Shown here piece after piece: positions 30,938 through 42,234 of a stretch of DNA of 64,000 nt (within the stretch, counting starts at the first letter, position 1; every line of letters starts with the position of its first letter). The stretch is from assembly GCA_028622995.1 (NCBI GenBank), contig JAJQJQ010000051.1, positions 434,001 to 498,000 on the forward strand, in the 5' to 3' direction. This stretch comes from Panagrolaimus kolymaensis. Lineage: Eukaryota > Nematoda > Chromadorea > Rhabditida > Panagrolaimidae. The notes beneath the pieces were generated by a model that was given only the letters and a program-made list of their open reading frames with translations, was not told where the DNA came from and did not search any database. The position numbers were made by a program, and so were the translations under genes.

Positions 30938-31995
30938 TTTTTGTATAATTAAAAAATATTATAGAAAAAGAAACACCAAAATATCTTTCATAGAATTAAC
31001 TTGTATTTTGAGATATAACCAGAATTTTAATGTTTACCAACTTGCGCGTATATTACACCTTTATTATTTATTATTCTTTAAAATCTATTCTTCCTTTAGG
31101 AAGAACTGGGGTTTGTTTTGCACAAGCATTGTTCCCCGTTAACAAAAACCATAACCCTCTAGAAGCTGGAAACCTTGACGAGGTTAGAGGGCTTACTATC
31201 AAATATTTTTATTTGGTAAACCAATATCCAGCAAGCATTACTTTTTTAATTCCTCAATAATCTCCCATCCAAAAGTAAAAACATTAAATATTTACAGCAG
31301 ATTTTATCCACCTTTTTACTTATCTTCCACATACTGTTATCAAAAATTAAATGACAATATTATTAGAAAAGAGCTTTATTAATACTTTAAAACATAGATT
31401 TATTTTGGATATGAAAAATGCTATTACACAAATTCACCTAATAATGACAAAAATCTAAGGAAAGAAGACATAATTTACCTTATTCATTTTATCCTTTCGT
31501 TAATACAGTCAATTTTTTAATGCCATTGAAATTCTTTATTTTTGGAGTGGTTTATTATCCAGCTTTTAAAGGAATTCATTGGAGACAAAACTCATCTCGA
31601 AATATACCATGGGCAGTTCCAATCCATCCTCCTCCACCAGCGCGGCGAGCATCAACAGAAACCACCACCACTCGAAAACCTTTTGGAAGAAGTAATACCA
31701 TAGATGGAGGTTAATTAACCGCGAATGAAGTTGTTAAAAAGTTATAAAATTAAATGAAGCAAAGTTGGATGAAATAAAAGCAATCTTCAAAGTACTCCAA
31801 TATTTGATAAGAAAAAAAGCAAAAGAAAGCTTTCTTAGAATTTTTTATAAGATAAAACGTTTGTTTTTGTAATTATTATATTTTTTATTAACACACATAA
31901 AATTGAAAGTGAAATAAAACATGATCAATTAAAATAGTACAAAACAAAAAATGAAATAAAACATGATCATTTATTATTTATTCTTATTTCCTTTG
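30938..31995. repeat. Segmental duplication block, partner at 2470-3530
   Basis: Same order and orientation as 2470-3530, including the 76-codon frame (31030-31260) and the 3' end of the membrane-protein gene. Small differences (a 4-bp AAAG insertion near 31826, for example) indicate a modest age. Its homology continues into gene copy 3. Confidence 0.8.
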
Positions 31996-31997
31996 TG

Positions 31998-33171
31998 TTA
32001 CTTCTTGTTTTTGATCTTCTTCTTTGTTTTGCTTTCTTGTTCTTCATGTTCACCATTGTTGTTTTCCACTGATGCTTTCTTTTGAATCTTCTTTTTAGGC
32101 GATTCAGGCATTTCAATCATGACCTTCTTTGTTCCCATTGCTACAGCTTTGTATTCACCTTCAGGAGGACCATGCTTCTTTGATTTTTCTTTCATAACCA
32201 ACCATATCCTAAAAAGCACAAGATTTTAGAAGCCAAAAAACAAGAAAACATACACGAGTATACAAAGACCAATGAAGATAAGGAAAGCAAAAACTCCAAT
32301 GAGTACCCATCCATAAATAGGCATTCCACCTTCTTCTGTTGATGCTGTCGATGTTGTAATTCGTGATGGCACTTCAGACGCGGTTGTTGTTGAAACTGAT
32401 GATACTGGTGGCTTGATCTTTGCATTTTTCTAAAAAAAGGAAATCATTAGTAACTGAAGATTTGTAATAGCGACATACAACAATAAGAACACACGATGAT
32501 GAAGCAGTTTGGACATTGAGTTTAATAATTTTATCTTCACCAATTGAAGGATGACAACCAGGTTGAGGACGAAGATTGTTTTGACCATTCATAATTAGCT
32601 CCATATCAGGCAATTGAATTTTAGCACTTGCGCACCCAGAGAACGTGTTTTTATCATAGCCTGTAATAACAAAAATGATTCAGACAAAGGAAAAAAGAAA
32701 AAAACCTGTTCCAATTTTCATAAACCATATATCACTTTGATCGACACCAGCAATAAATGAACATGGATTTGAAGAACCAGGAGCAGAAGTTCCATCGAAT
32801 GATACTCGTACACTGAAAACAAAGTTATAAAGGCAATAAAAAATAAATACTTACTCTGCCAAATTGCATGTGTGAGTACAAATTTCAAATGTCAAAAAAT
32901 CACCATCCAGGATAACCTCAATATTACCACGGTTTGCTATATGAACATCATCACCATGTTGAGTTCGAATAGAATGAGGTTCATCATCGGATGAGAGATA
33001 AACATCAAGTTGATCATTGAAGTTTTCATTGTTGTTGATGGATGAAAGAACCACGGTATCATTAGAAGCAAAAGCATGTCGATTCGGTCGAAGAAGAGAC
33101 CATGAAGACGATGGAAGGATCAAGAGAAGAGTCAGGAAGAAGACGCTGAAACACGAAGACGACGACATCAT
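31998..33171 (-). CDS. Shortened membrane-protein family member, copy 3 (330 aa)
   Basis: Exons 33171-32855, 32812-32706, 32660-32479, 32429-32254, 32208-31998 (993 nt, in phase). Signal peptide, ectodomain and TM are retained, but an internal deletion joins the middle of exon 5 (ending GEHEE) to the end of exon 8 (QESKTKKKIKNKK, as in copy 1). The reading frame and stop are preserved, so the product lacks most of the cytoplasmic region and the helical C-terminal part. It may be a functional truncated isoform-like paralogue, for instance a dominant-negative or decoy, or simply a deletion not yet decayed. The ectodomain differs from copies 1 and 2 at scattered sites. Confidence 0.8.
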
Positions 33172-33400
33172 TTCACTTTTCGAAAATGAACAAATGATAT
33201 TGAAAATGATGAAACGATGGACTTAAGTAGGAAAACGATGGCATTTGAAGATGAAAATAAATTTGCATTAAACTTTTTATTTTTCCTTGCAAATTTTTGA
33301 TGAGCAACAACTTCAACTAAAATTTTTATATCGAAGAAACTAAAATTTTTAGGCAAACATTATCCGTTCTTTCTTGGAGCATTTTGCCCCAAATAATTGG

Positions 33401-35183
33401 GAAATAGACACTTCGTTACGGACACTTCGTTACGGACACTTCGTTACGGACACTTCGTTACGGACACTTCGTTACGGACACTTCGTTACAACAGACACTT
33501 CGTTACAAATCCATGACACTTCGTTACGGACACTTCGTTACGCATGACACTTCGTTACGCTTTCACCTTATCATTTTTATTACATCAAGGTAATTAAAAA
33601 ATTTTCTCTAATTTTTTTTTCTTTATCACCGTGGATGCATTCTAAATTATTAAACAAGGGAATTATATTATATCTTCACCCAAGTACACGCTTACTATGG
33701 GTTATTTTTTTAAGCGGCTTTATGTTGTCGCATTCAACATTGTTTTATTTCTTTTTTTATTTTTATTATTATCATATAGCTATATTTTGTTCACTTCTTT
33801 CTTCTTTTTTTATTGGTATTTTATTAAATTATAAAGATTTTTATCAGTCTAAAAGAGGCTTGCATTATTTATATCAACAACTTTTATGTAATACTAAAAT
33901 AAAATTTAGTCGAGGAATGATCGACTAGCACAACTAAATGATGCGTATTTATTTAGAAATGTTCTCCCGAAGATGTGTTTCTTCCATGTACGTCAAAATC
34001 TTCATAAACGTGTTGTAAGCATTTAATTTTAATTTTTTTTAATATATCTAAATGGTTATATTTTAGAAAGAAGAAAAATTACAAACAGTATACAATGATG
34101 CTGATAACACCTTTGTAAAAGATTTTATTACTCGCATCGGAAGTATTCAACTCATCCCTCTGGACCTCATTAATGAAGCTGTATTGGTTCTAACCAATTA
34201 TCTTGCAAATTATCAGCAACTTGAACCTGTTGCTCTTCCTCAACGTGAAGCTGGAAGACTCGAAAGAGTTTTTAGTTATTATCGGTAAATTTGTTTTATT
34301 TTTAAAATCCAAAACTTTTCTTTCTCTTATTTTTTTCCAGGCGAACATGGATAAGTAACACCCTTGGGCAAAATTTTTTCACATCATGCGATTTACTAAC
34401 CAATCGTACAAATAACTACGCAGAAAGTTATCACGCACGTCAAAAAGATCACTTCGCTCACAAACACCCCATGTTGGGAGCTTTTATCTATGATAATCGC
34501 CGCGTTCAAAATCATGAAGAATCAATGGTACAGTTAATTCAATCGGGACGAATGGAAGCTCCAAGAAAAAATGTTCGAATTGATCGAAAAATTATTGAAC
34601 AACGGAATAAACTAATAACCGACCTTCAAGCTTCCACTGATCCTAACGAAAGAAGCGAAGCATTTATTAAGCGTCTACTTAAGCTCGGGAAGATTGCTGG
34701 TGTTGAAAGAAGAAATTAGGTGTTTTTGTTTCTTTTTTTAAAATGTTTTTGTTGTTGTTGCTGTATCACCCTATCTTTTTATTTTTATTTTATTTCTCAA
34801 AGTTTAATATTAGTTTTTTTGAATTTTAATTGTACTTGAAGTCTTAACAGTATTAGTGAGTTTAAAAGGTTTAATAAATAGAATATATAAATATTAGCAA
34901 AGAAAGTTTGAAAGTTTTTTGAAAAAGTTTTTATAAAGATTGCGGACTAAAAAAGATAAAGATAAAAGACTATCAAAAATTATTTTAAACTTGTGCTATT
35001 TACTAAAGCTTTTAGTCTTATTATAATTTATATTTTTTTCAAAGGGAAAAGAAAAAAACGTAACGAAGAGTCCGTAACGAAGTGTCTTGCGTAACGAAGT
35101 GTCCGTAACGAAGTGTACCGTAACGAAGTGTCGTAACGAAGTGTACCGTAACGAAGTGTCATTGTAACGAAGTGTCAGGGACT
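33401..35183. mobile_element. MULE relic with TIRs made of a tandem 14-bp motif
   Basis: The left end (33407-33559) has ten copies of GACACTTCGTTACG; the right end (35059-35176) has eight copies of its reverse complement. The 12-bp CCAAATAATTGG is duplicated at both edges (33389-33400 and 35184-35195), and the family's other flanks show the uninterrupted form of this site, so insertion and target duplication are clear. The inside carries the C-terminal half of a MULE-type transposase. Confidence 0.9.
33920..34719 (+). pseudogene. MULE transposase, C-terminal half only
   Basis: Exon-like blocks 33920-34014, 34067-34284 and 34341-34719 carry CFFHVRQNLHKRV (the C/H motif between catalytic residues) and RTNNYAESYHARQKDHF (the block with the third catalytic residue, Glu). 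The two catalytic Asp and the N-terminal DNA-binding part are missing; upstream DNA 33600-33915 is AT-rich with stops. It differs strongly from the transposase at 12316, so it is another MULE lineage. The element could move only with help from a full-length relative. Confidence 0.8.
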
Positions 35184-35195
35184 CCAAATAATTGG

Positions 35196-35593
35196 CTATT
35201 TGAATTTTTATCATGACCAAATACTTGCTAGTTATTAGAAGGTTATCATATTAAATTAGTAAATATAATGGTTTAAATGTTAGGGATTAATGGCAGATTC
35301 ATCAACGAAAAGTAATAACGATCGCACGCAAAATAGTATCTCTCTTCTTTTCTCCAAACAAAGAAGGAAATGCATCATTTAAAGGATGATGAAAACTTTT
35401 GTAAAAGCAATGCTTTAGTAAACTTTTGGTTTAAGACTTTATTTTTCGTTTAAACATTTATTACAAATAATAATAATCAAAGCAAACAAAAAAAAATACT
35501 ACAAAATAAGTGGAAGTGTAATAGTTTAATACAAACAAAGAAAGAATATAATGAGCTTTTTTGATTGATGAGGCTTCTTTTCTCGATAGTTGA
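35196..35593. other. Spacer after the MULE relic
   Basis: The first 60 bp continue the membrane-family 5' flank interrupted by the element. The rest has no recognisable gene; it would hold the 3' UTR of EMC4. Confidence 0.4.
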
Positions 35594-36238
35594 TTAAATA
35601 AATTGATCACCAACAAGAGCATATTGCATTCGTTCAGGTGGTACAGCAAAATCAAGCCAATCTGATGCATGATTTGGTAATAAACCCATTGAATGACATT
35701 TGTAAACACCAAGAGCAATAGCACCAAAATTTCCAAGAGTATAAATAAGTTTATGAACGATTAATGAACCAGTGTGTTCTTCCTAAAAAAAGAAAGGAGA
35801 CATTAAAATAGTTGAAACCCTTACAATAACACATTAGCCTACTGTAGCTAATATAAACAAAAAGAAACATACTTCAATAGGTTTGAAAACAGTTCCAACC
35901 GACATTACAGCTTGAATAGGACGCCATACCATCATTGCAACCATCATAATTGGAAATATTGAAATTGTATTACCAGCCATATACATCATAAACATATTCA
36001 TTGGTAATGATTTGATTGGTCCAAGAGCCATATCCCATGCACGTTTAGATAAAAGATGTTGTTGTTGTTGATCATTCTTTTGTGATGATTCAATTTCTGA
36101 TGAAGCTGTTGAAAAGTTTGATACATACCCAGGTGGATTGAGACCTTGTTCGATTTGTCTTGATGCAATTTTGGAACCACCTGTTGTAAAATCTAATCTC
36201 CATTTATTCATAGGATTTGTTGATGAGGTTGAAGTCAT
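35594..36238 (-). CDS. EMC4: ER membrane protein complex subunit 4
   Basis: Exons 36238-35873 and 35782-35594 give 184 aa, the usual family length (human 183). Diagnostic segments are KRAWDMALGPIKSLPMNMFM, MYMAGNTISIFPIMM and the C-terminal VYKCHSMGLLPNHASDW then PPERMQ. Two hydrophobic segments span the ER membrane. EMC inserts tail-anchored and certain multipass proteins. A splice acceptor TTTTTAG lies 14 nt upstream of the ATG (exon edge 36252), fitting spliced-leader addition, and LCMT1 ends 264 bp upstream on the same strand, so it is probably the third gene of an operon. Confidence 0.95.
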
Positions 36239-36502
36239 GGCTCTTCACTTGACTAAAAAGGTACAAAGTAATCATCAAAGTAACCAATGCATAAAAAACC
36301 GATAAAAAGTAAGCAATGGTTTCAAACCCATAAAACAAAAAATTTCTTTAAAGTTAACACAGAAGAAAGTTTTAAACAGAAAAACCGGCATCAAAAACAT
36401 ACAATAGAAAAAGTAATATCAAAAAACAAAAGAAGCATAAGTTAAAAGTATTACATACAATAACATAAAGGTTTCACACAATAATTAATGAAGCAAGGTT
36501 TT

Positions 36503-37766
36503 TTACTTTGCAGTGATAGAAGCCAATTCAGAATATTTTCCAGATACATCTTTTAAAGCATAAACAAAGCAATAATGTTCTAATAATTGTGTAAGAAGTT
36601 CTTTCTCATCAAGACGTTCAATATCTTCGATACTAAAAAAGGAGTTTATTAGTTACCAAGCAAACTAAAGAAATTCTTACCGTTTTACTTCTTCTGGACT
36701 AAAATGATGACGATAGATTTCTAATACAGTCCAAGCATTAACTTGAGTGAATCCACTTTCAGTAAACCGACGTTCTTGTGCTTCAATATCATCGCAAGCA
36801 GATAAACCAGGGAGAACAATGCCACGATTTTTGAGATTCTTTAACATAACTTCACCAAATTTGTCAGCCGTATTTACCTAAAAATGTGAAAGATGAGTGA
36901 GCCAGAATAGTATTAAGTTAACAGCAACAATCTTGTTTGAATCACAAAGAAGCAAAAGCATACTTGTTCATAATTTAAGAATCCAACGGTTTCAAACTTG
37001 TTTGCAAGAAACTGAAGCAATGCTGAGCTGCTTTCAACAGACATGTAAATAAGTACACATTCAGAAAGAATCAACGTTGGAAGTGTGTAATCGATTTCAG
37101 CTTTATCCAGTTTCTGTTCCAATTCAGATATTTGACGCAAATCAGCACCCAAGAGATGATAATCACCAGCATGAAGATCAGAATGTTGAGATTCGACAGC
37201 TAAAAGTTCAAAATTTAGTATGATAGCTTTCAAAAATGGAAGAAAAAGGCTTACGTTCAGCATCAAAGTACGTAAAAAGTTTAGGCTCATTTTGTGGTTT
37301 TCGAATATTACGAATCTTCTTGGAAGTAACGGATGAAAAATCAATTTCCACGAATCGATGAGCCTTGAAATGAGTTTCTTTGAGTCGCCAATAAAGAGTA
37401 TCAAAACCAGCGCCCAAACTGATGATTTGACATTTAGAATTGTTCATCTGCAAAGAAGCTATTACACAAGTGAAACCAAAGAAAAACAAAACATACTTCG
37501 ATAAATTGACGAGCAAATGACGTAACCGTTGCAACACGAGCCCAATAACCACACGAAATTTCTGGATCACGTTTATGAACACCATGAGCGAAATGATCGA
37601 TGAAGTTATCATACCAATAATTGAGCTTTACAGCTGCATATTTGCTTTCAGTTGCATCATCATTAGTTTTTTGAACGGAATAATCATCAGAAACAGATGC
37701 AGAACGTCGTCGTAAACCAATTTCAGCTCCAAGTGGTCCATCTCCAAGACTTGCTTCACCATCCAT
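36503..37766 (-). CDS. LCMT1: Leucine carboxyl methyltransferase (PP2A methylating)
   Basis: Exons 37766-37497, 37447-37255, 37199-36964, 36877-36681 and 36632-36503 give 341 aa (human LCMT1 334). It methylates the C-terminal Leu of the PP2A catalytic subunit using S-adenosylmethionine. Readable motifs: RGYWAR-like CGYWARVATV, the SAM-binding ISLGAGFDTLYWRL, FVEIDF, GADLRQ and SECVLIYM. The ATG lies 6 nt after an acceptor TTTTAG (exon edge 37772). It sits 177 bp downstream of GTF2H5 and upstream of EMC4, all on the minus strand. A PP2A regulator of another class, PABIR-like, lies at 56913. Confidence 0.95.
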
Positions 37767-37943
37767 GATTGACTAAAATTTTATCATAAGATTCATAAGC
37801 TTTACATGTCAAGAGGAAAAGATAGTTTATGGCTATTAACCATTATTACATAACGCGAAAAATACAAAAACAATGATAAATTTATACACAAAACAAGAAA
37901 GTACACGTAAGTTCATCAAAAAATTTAACAAAAACAAAATCCA

Positions 37944-38248
37944 TTATTCATTATTTCTTTCATTCAAATCTGGACATAATTCTTCTCTTCTATGTTCAAG
38001 AACTTTTTCTAAATCAGGAACCTTTCGAGAATCAAGAAATAAATGATTTTCATCCAATTCAGCAATAATAAAGCTGCAACCAAGTGCTCGAGTAGCATCC
38101 AAATATTTGATTAATTCACGCATAGCTGAATCACATGTAATAAAAATTCCTTTTTGACAATGAAGTTGATCTAAAAATGATGAAGATGTTATTATTGGTG
38201 TTAAAAAAGGAGTAAGTAAGACATACCAAATTTTTCAATTTCTGACAT
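37944..38248 (-). CDS. GTF2H5: TFIIH subunit GTF2H5/TTDA (Tfb5)
   Basis: Exons 38248-38227 and 38170-37944 give 82 aa (human 71). The core QKGIFITCDSAMRELIKYL corresponds to the family's KGxLIxCDxAMKQ motif, followed by FIIAELDENHLFLD. It stabilises the TFIIH core for transcription initiation and nucleotide excision repair. The C-terminus is slightly longer and acidic (RREELCPDLNERNNE). It would be the first gene of the GTF2H5-LCMT1-EMC4 operon and is divergent from the gene at 38525. Confidence 0.9.
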
Positions 38249-38524
38249 GTTTGCTTTTATTTTTTTCAAAGCTATTTTTCTTCGATAATCAGCAAAACTA
38301 AATTTCAGCCTTGAAAGAATGAAACAAGTGTTTTTGGTTTTCAATGAGCAGAGAAATAAATTTTCGTTTTGAGACCTTTTTATGGGAGGTTTACTTCAAA
38401 TTTTTTTTGCCCAATGCTTTTTTCCATTTCTTTCATAGGCTCAATTTTGGTTGGTTATTTTGCTGCGTTTAATAAATAAATCACATAGATTTTTCATATA
38501 ATTTTTAAATCTTCATTTATCAAA
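38249..38524. promoter_or_regulatory. Bidirectional promoter region
   Basis: 276 bp between two divergent conserved-looking genes. No TATA box is evident; pyrimidine-rich tracts precede both ATGs. If the minus genes form an operon this is the only promoter for all three. Confidence 0.5.
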
Positions 38525-41045
38525 ATGGAATCAGCTATAGGATCGTTAAATTCCCCTGAAGATGTATTCAAACAAAGATATATCGATTTCATCGACAATT
38601 TATTGCCTGAATCATCAAGTTTAACTTATGCCTTATTAGCTTCATACATTGATAGGTATGTTTTTTCTTTTTTTTCCTACTTTGCTATAATTACAAATTT
38701 TAAGGCTTACACCAGAAATGTTTCGTGGGGTTCAACATAAAATTCAAACCAAAATTGTTGATGCTTCTCGCATTGAATCATCGGAAGGAATAATTTTTTT
38801 TGCATGGAATATTTTAAAGAATCATCCAAAAGTTTTAACTTACAATCAAGATGCATTTCGAGCGATTGCATGGAAGGCATTAGATAAAGCTTTTGAAGAA
38901 TGTTTCGTGAAAAATGAGATCGTTGATGATTCAGTTTTAATCCTCCCATTTCAATTATTTGCAAAAGTATATGGTAATGAATGGAAAATCATTACAAGTA
39001 CCATTACAGCTGTAGCTAAAAAGAATCCACCATATAAGCAAGATTCAATAATGGATTTATCTATCATCAACAAATATGGTGGAAATAAGAAATATCAAGT
39101 TTTGTATTTTCTATGGTCTTTGCTTGATTCTGTTATTCTTCATTGTCCTAAAGGTAAGTCTTTTAGTTTCATTTCAAATTATGTTCGTTAATAACTTTTC
39201 TCATTTTTAGGATTAAAACTAAATGTTGAATACATTTTGAAAGTAGCAGAAACCACCTTTTATTGCAAACATGAAGAAGTTACCGTAAAAGTTTTTGATA
39301 CTTTAATAACCATTTCCCGAATGATCAAGGGCAACTTTGCAATTTACATTGATCGAATCCTTTCCATCGTTCAAGCCTTTTCAATTCCATCCAAAATCCT
39401 TTATAAATTTCTCATAAACCAAATCGAAGAACTTGGAACTTTACTTGAAAATGCAGAAATATTTCAACGAATTATGCTTAAATTTGTTGAAAGTATGAAA
39501 GCAGCTAAAAATGTTGGCAACAAGATGGGTAATAATGGCGAAGATTATATTATTGGTCGATCTGAAGGCGCATCTGATTTATTTAAATCATTTGAAGAAA
39601 CTCAAGATTCTAATGATGATGATGATGATTTTGAAAGTTTATATGAATTAGCTATTTGCGTATTGGAAACTATTCCATGCTCTATCCCAATTTCTTATAT
39701 CAAAAATATTCAAAAAGAATTTTGCGCTAAAATCATTGAAAGTGGAATTCCATCAACAAACGATTTACGAATGTTGAATGCTTTATTAGCAATTCGAAAT
39801 GAAGAAATTCTTTCACCCGTTGCAATTGCTCGAACAATTTATTCGTGGGCTTCATTAAATAATAATTTTGAACTAGCTCCTTACATTAAAATTGGTAAAG
39901 CTTTGTGTGATGTTCATCGAAGTTTAAGAAGTACTGGATTTGATTTATTATCAAAAGAAGAAGGAGAAAGAGATGGATTTATTTTATCCACCAACAACAA
40001 CAATGGTTTAATTAAAGAAACTAATAAAAAAGTTGATGAAATTATGGAAGAATTTCCAATTTCAGTAACAACCCCTGAAAATGCGGCTGACATTGCTAAA
40101 ACTAATATTGGAGAAGAACAACCATCACCAGCAACTTTAGTAACTCCCAAAGAAACTAATAAAGCTACTAAAGAAACTGCAACTCCCGTAAAAACTATCG
40201 AAGCAGCTACCATTGTTGCTGAAACTATTGAATCTCAACAACCACCACCAGCAATGATGGAAATCATTCAAAAAAGTCCAGTTTCAAATATCCAAGTAGC
40301 AAAAGTCTCGGTTATTGAAATAATTACTAAAGAAACTCCTCCAATTATTTCTAAACCATTAAAAGATGCAGCTTCAGTTACAGAAAATGTTAAAGAAACG
40401 GAATTAAACGCATCCAAAAAAGATTTACCCACCAATGAAACCACCATTTCAGTAGCTTCTGAACAAATAATTTCTGCCAACAACAAAAATAACAAAACCC
40501 CTGAAAAAGGAGCTTCAATTACAGAAAAAATTTCTAAAGAAACTCCAACAACTCCAGTTGTTGAACAACAACAATCTAAAGCACCCAAAACTGCTGCTAA
40601 CGTTACTCCTGAAATTGTTAAAAAAGATGAAACTAATTCTAAAATTCAAAATAAAAACATTTCTGCTGCTAGAAACGATAATGGAACTACTAAAAAATCA
40701 ATTAATAATGGAAATAATCGTGGTAACAATAATGAAATTGAAACTATTACTCTATCATCGGATGATGATGATGATGAAACAATAGTTGCTAATAAAAGCA
40801 AAAATAATGGCGGCGACAGCAGTAGTTCGAAATCATCGCCATTTCAAATAAATAAATCATCACCTTTTACTCCGATTGCAGGAGTGGCAAGAAGAACAAC
40901 AACAACATCAAAAAATAATCATGGAAAACGTAAAGCCACTGAATCATTCAAGGATGATGACGAAGATGATGGACCCGATGCAAAACAATCATTATCAAAT
41001 AATTTAACCGTTGTTGATATGTTAAAAGATTTATTTACACAATAG
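38525..41045 (+). CDS. HEAT-like protein with long acidic/Lys-rich disordered tail (804 aa)
   Basis: Exons 38525-38655, 38705-39153 and 39211-41045 (2415 nt, in phase). Residues 1 to about 470 are alpha-helical with HEAT-like leucine patterns and one acidic insert (SNDDDDDF). The rest is low-complexity Thr/Lys/Glu/Pro sequence ending in TITLSSDDDDDETIV, which looks like a SUMO-interacting motif (hydrophobic run followed by Ser/Asp), a basic patch (HGKRKATESFKDDDEDD) and a short hydrophobic end. A helical-repeat body with an acidic tail is reminiscent of PELP1/Rix1-type ribosome-biogenesis factors, but this is only a shape resemblance. Probably nuclear. Confidence 0.75.
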
Positions 41046-42234
41046 TAAAAAAGGATTTCATTTTTGTTAATTGTTGTTAATCGATTACGGTTATTTCTAA
41101 ATTTTTTCTTATTTTTTTTTGCAGAAAAAATTTATGCTAAAAAGTTGAAATAAGTTTTTTGGGTAACAATAATTTGTTGTTGTTGTGGTTTTTTGTTGAG
41201 TTTAAATAAAATTTATCCTTCCTAGTAATTTTGATTGTGCGTCATTTCGTTCGAGCTCGGAAATGATGCATGGGAAAATTGCAAAGAAAATGAAAAAATT
41301 TGCATTAAAAAATGAATGAATGTGCGAGGAAAGAAAATCGCGTTTGCATTTCATAAAAATGAAGCGGTGATGAGCGGTCGTTTGTTTTGAGTGTTACCCA
41401 AAGATGCCATAGGATCCAAATTTATAGAATGTAAGGAAATCGTTCATGGTTAATGCATATTATAGGGAAAATGTTAAGGAAACTTTTTGAGTAACTTTTA
41501 GGACATTTAGAAAGTAAAGTAAAACGCAATGAAACATTGATGATTGGCGGCTGATTCTGAGTTATCAAAGGATGCCAAAATGTTCTAAAGATGCAAAATG
41601 ATTGCAAAAAATTACTTTCATGGCTGCCGAAGGCCGGCGGAGTTATAAATGAACATTAAACTTTATTTAAAAAAAAAATGAGTGGAAGGTGTCCGTGAGA
41701 AGCTTTAAATAATTTTGGGTTCTTTAGAACGATTGGGTGCATTTAAATTGCAGAAATGTAGGGAAAAATTGGCCATAATGGAAGCACTTTGTGCTTAGGA
41801 AATTTTAAGACAAAATTGTTCATTCTTTAATGAGTTAAAAGCAGTGGTGATGTTATTAAAATTTTTATATCGCTCTGATAAAGATATTAGATTCCATTGG
41901 GAGGACCTTTAGGTGTATGAGATGAGGATTTTAGATCCCGGCGATCATTTGCAATTGATTTGTATGCTATAGGAATTGTTAAGGCAATTTAGAACAAGTT
42001 TAGAGGACATTAAAGAAGTAAATTAGCCATGGATGTTGCGGAAATGATAATCTTATCTTCCAGAGTAAGGAATCAAATAATTAATGTCAAAATTTTCGTA
42101 ATAATTTGCGTAAAACAAGCTTCATAGCGGGCCGAAGGCCCGCGTTGCGCCTAGTTATTAATTAATAAAAAGTTAAATCAATGTTTAAAAATATTATTAT
42201 TGAAAACAAAAGTTTGTTATTTTTGTTTATAAAG
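41046..42234. other. Convergent intergenic region with GC hairpins
   Basis: No gene. Two GC-rich palindromes with GAA loops stand out in AT-rich DNA: GCCGAAGGC near 41626, and GCGGGCC-GAA-GGCCCGC at 42127-42143 followed by GTTGCGCC. They may be the ends of a decayed element of about 520 bp. Confidence 0.5.

Noticed and set aside
33407..33559. CRISPR-like appearance of the 14-bp tandem repeats
   Set aside because: Repeats are contiguous or separated by only 2-6 bp with no spacers, are mirrored at the other end of a transposon, and the genome is eukaryotic.
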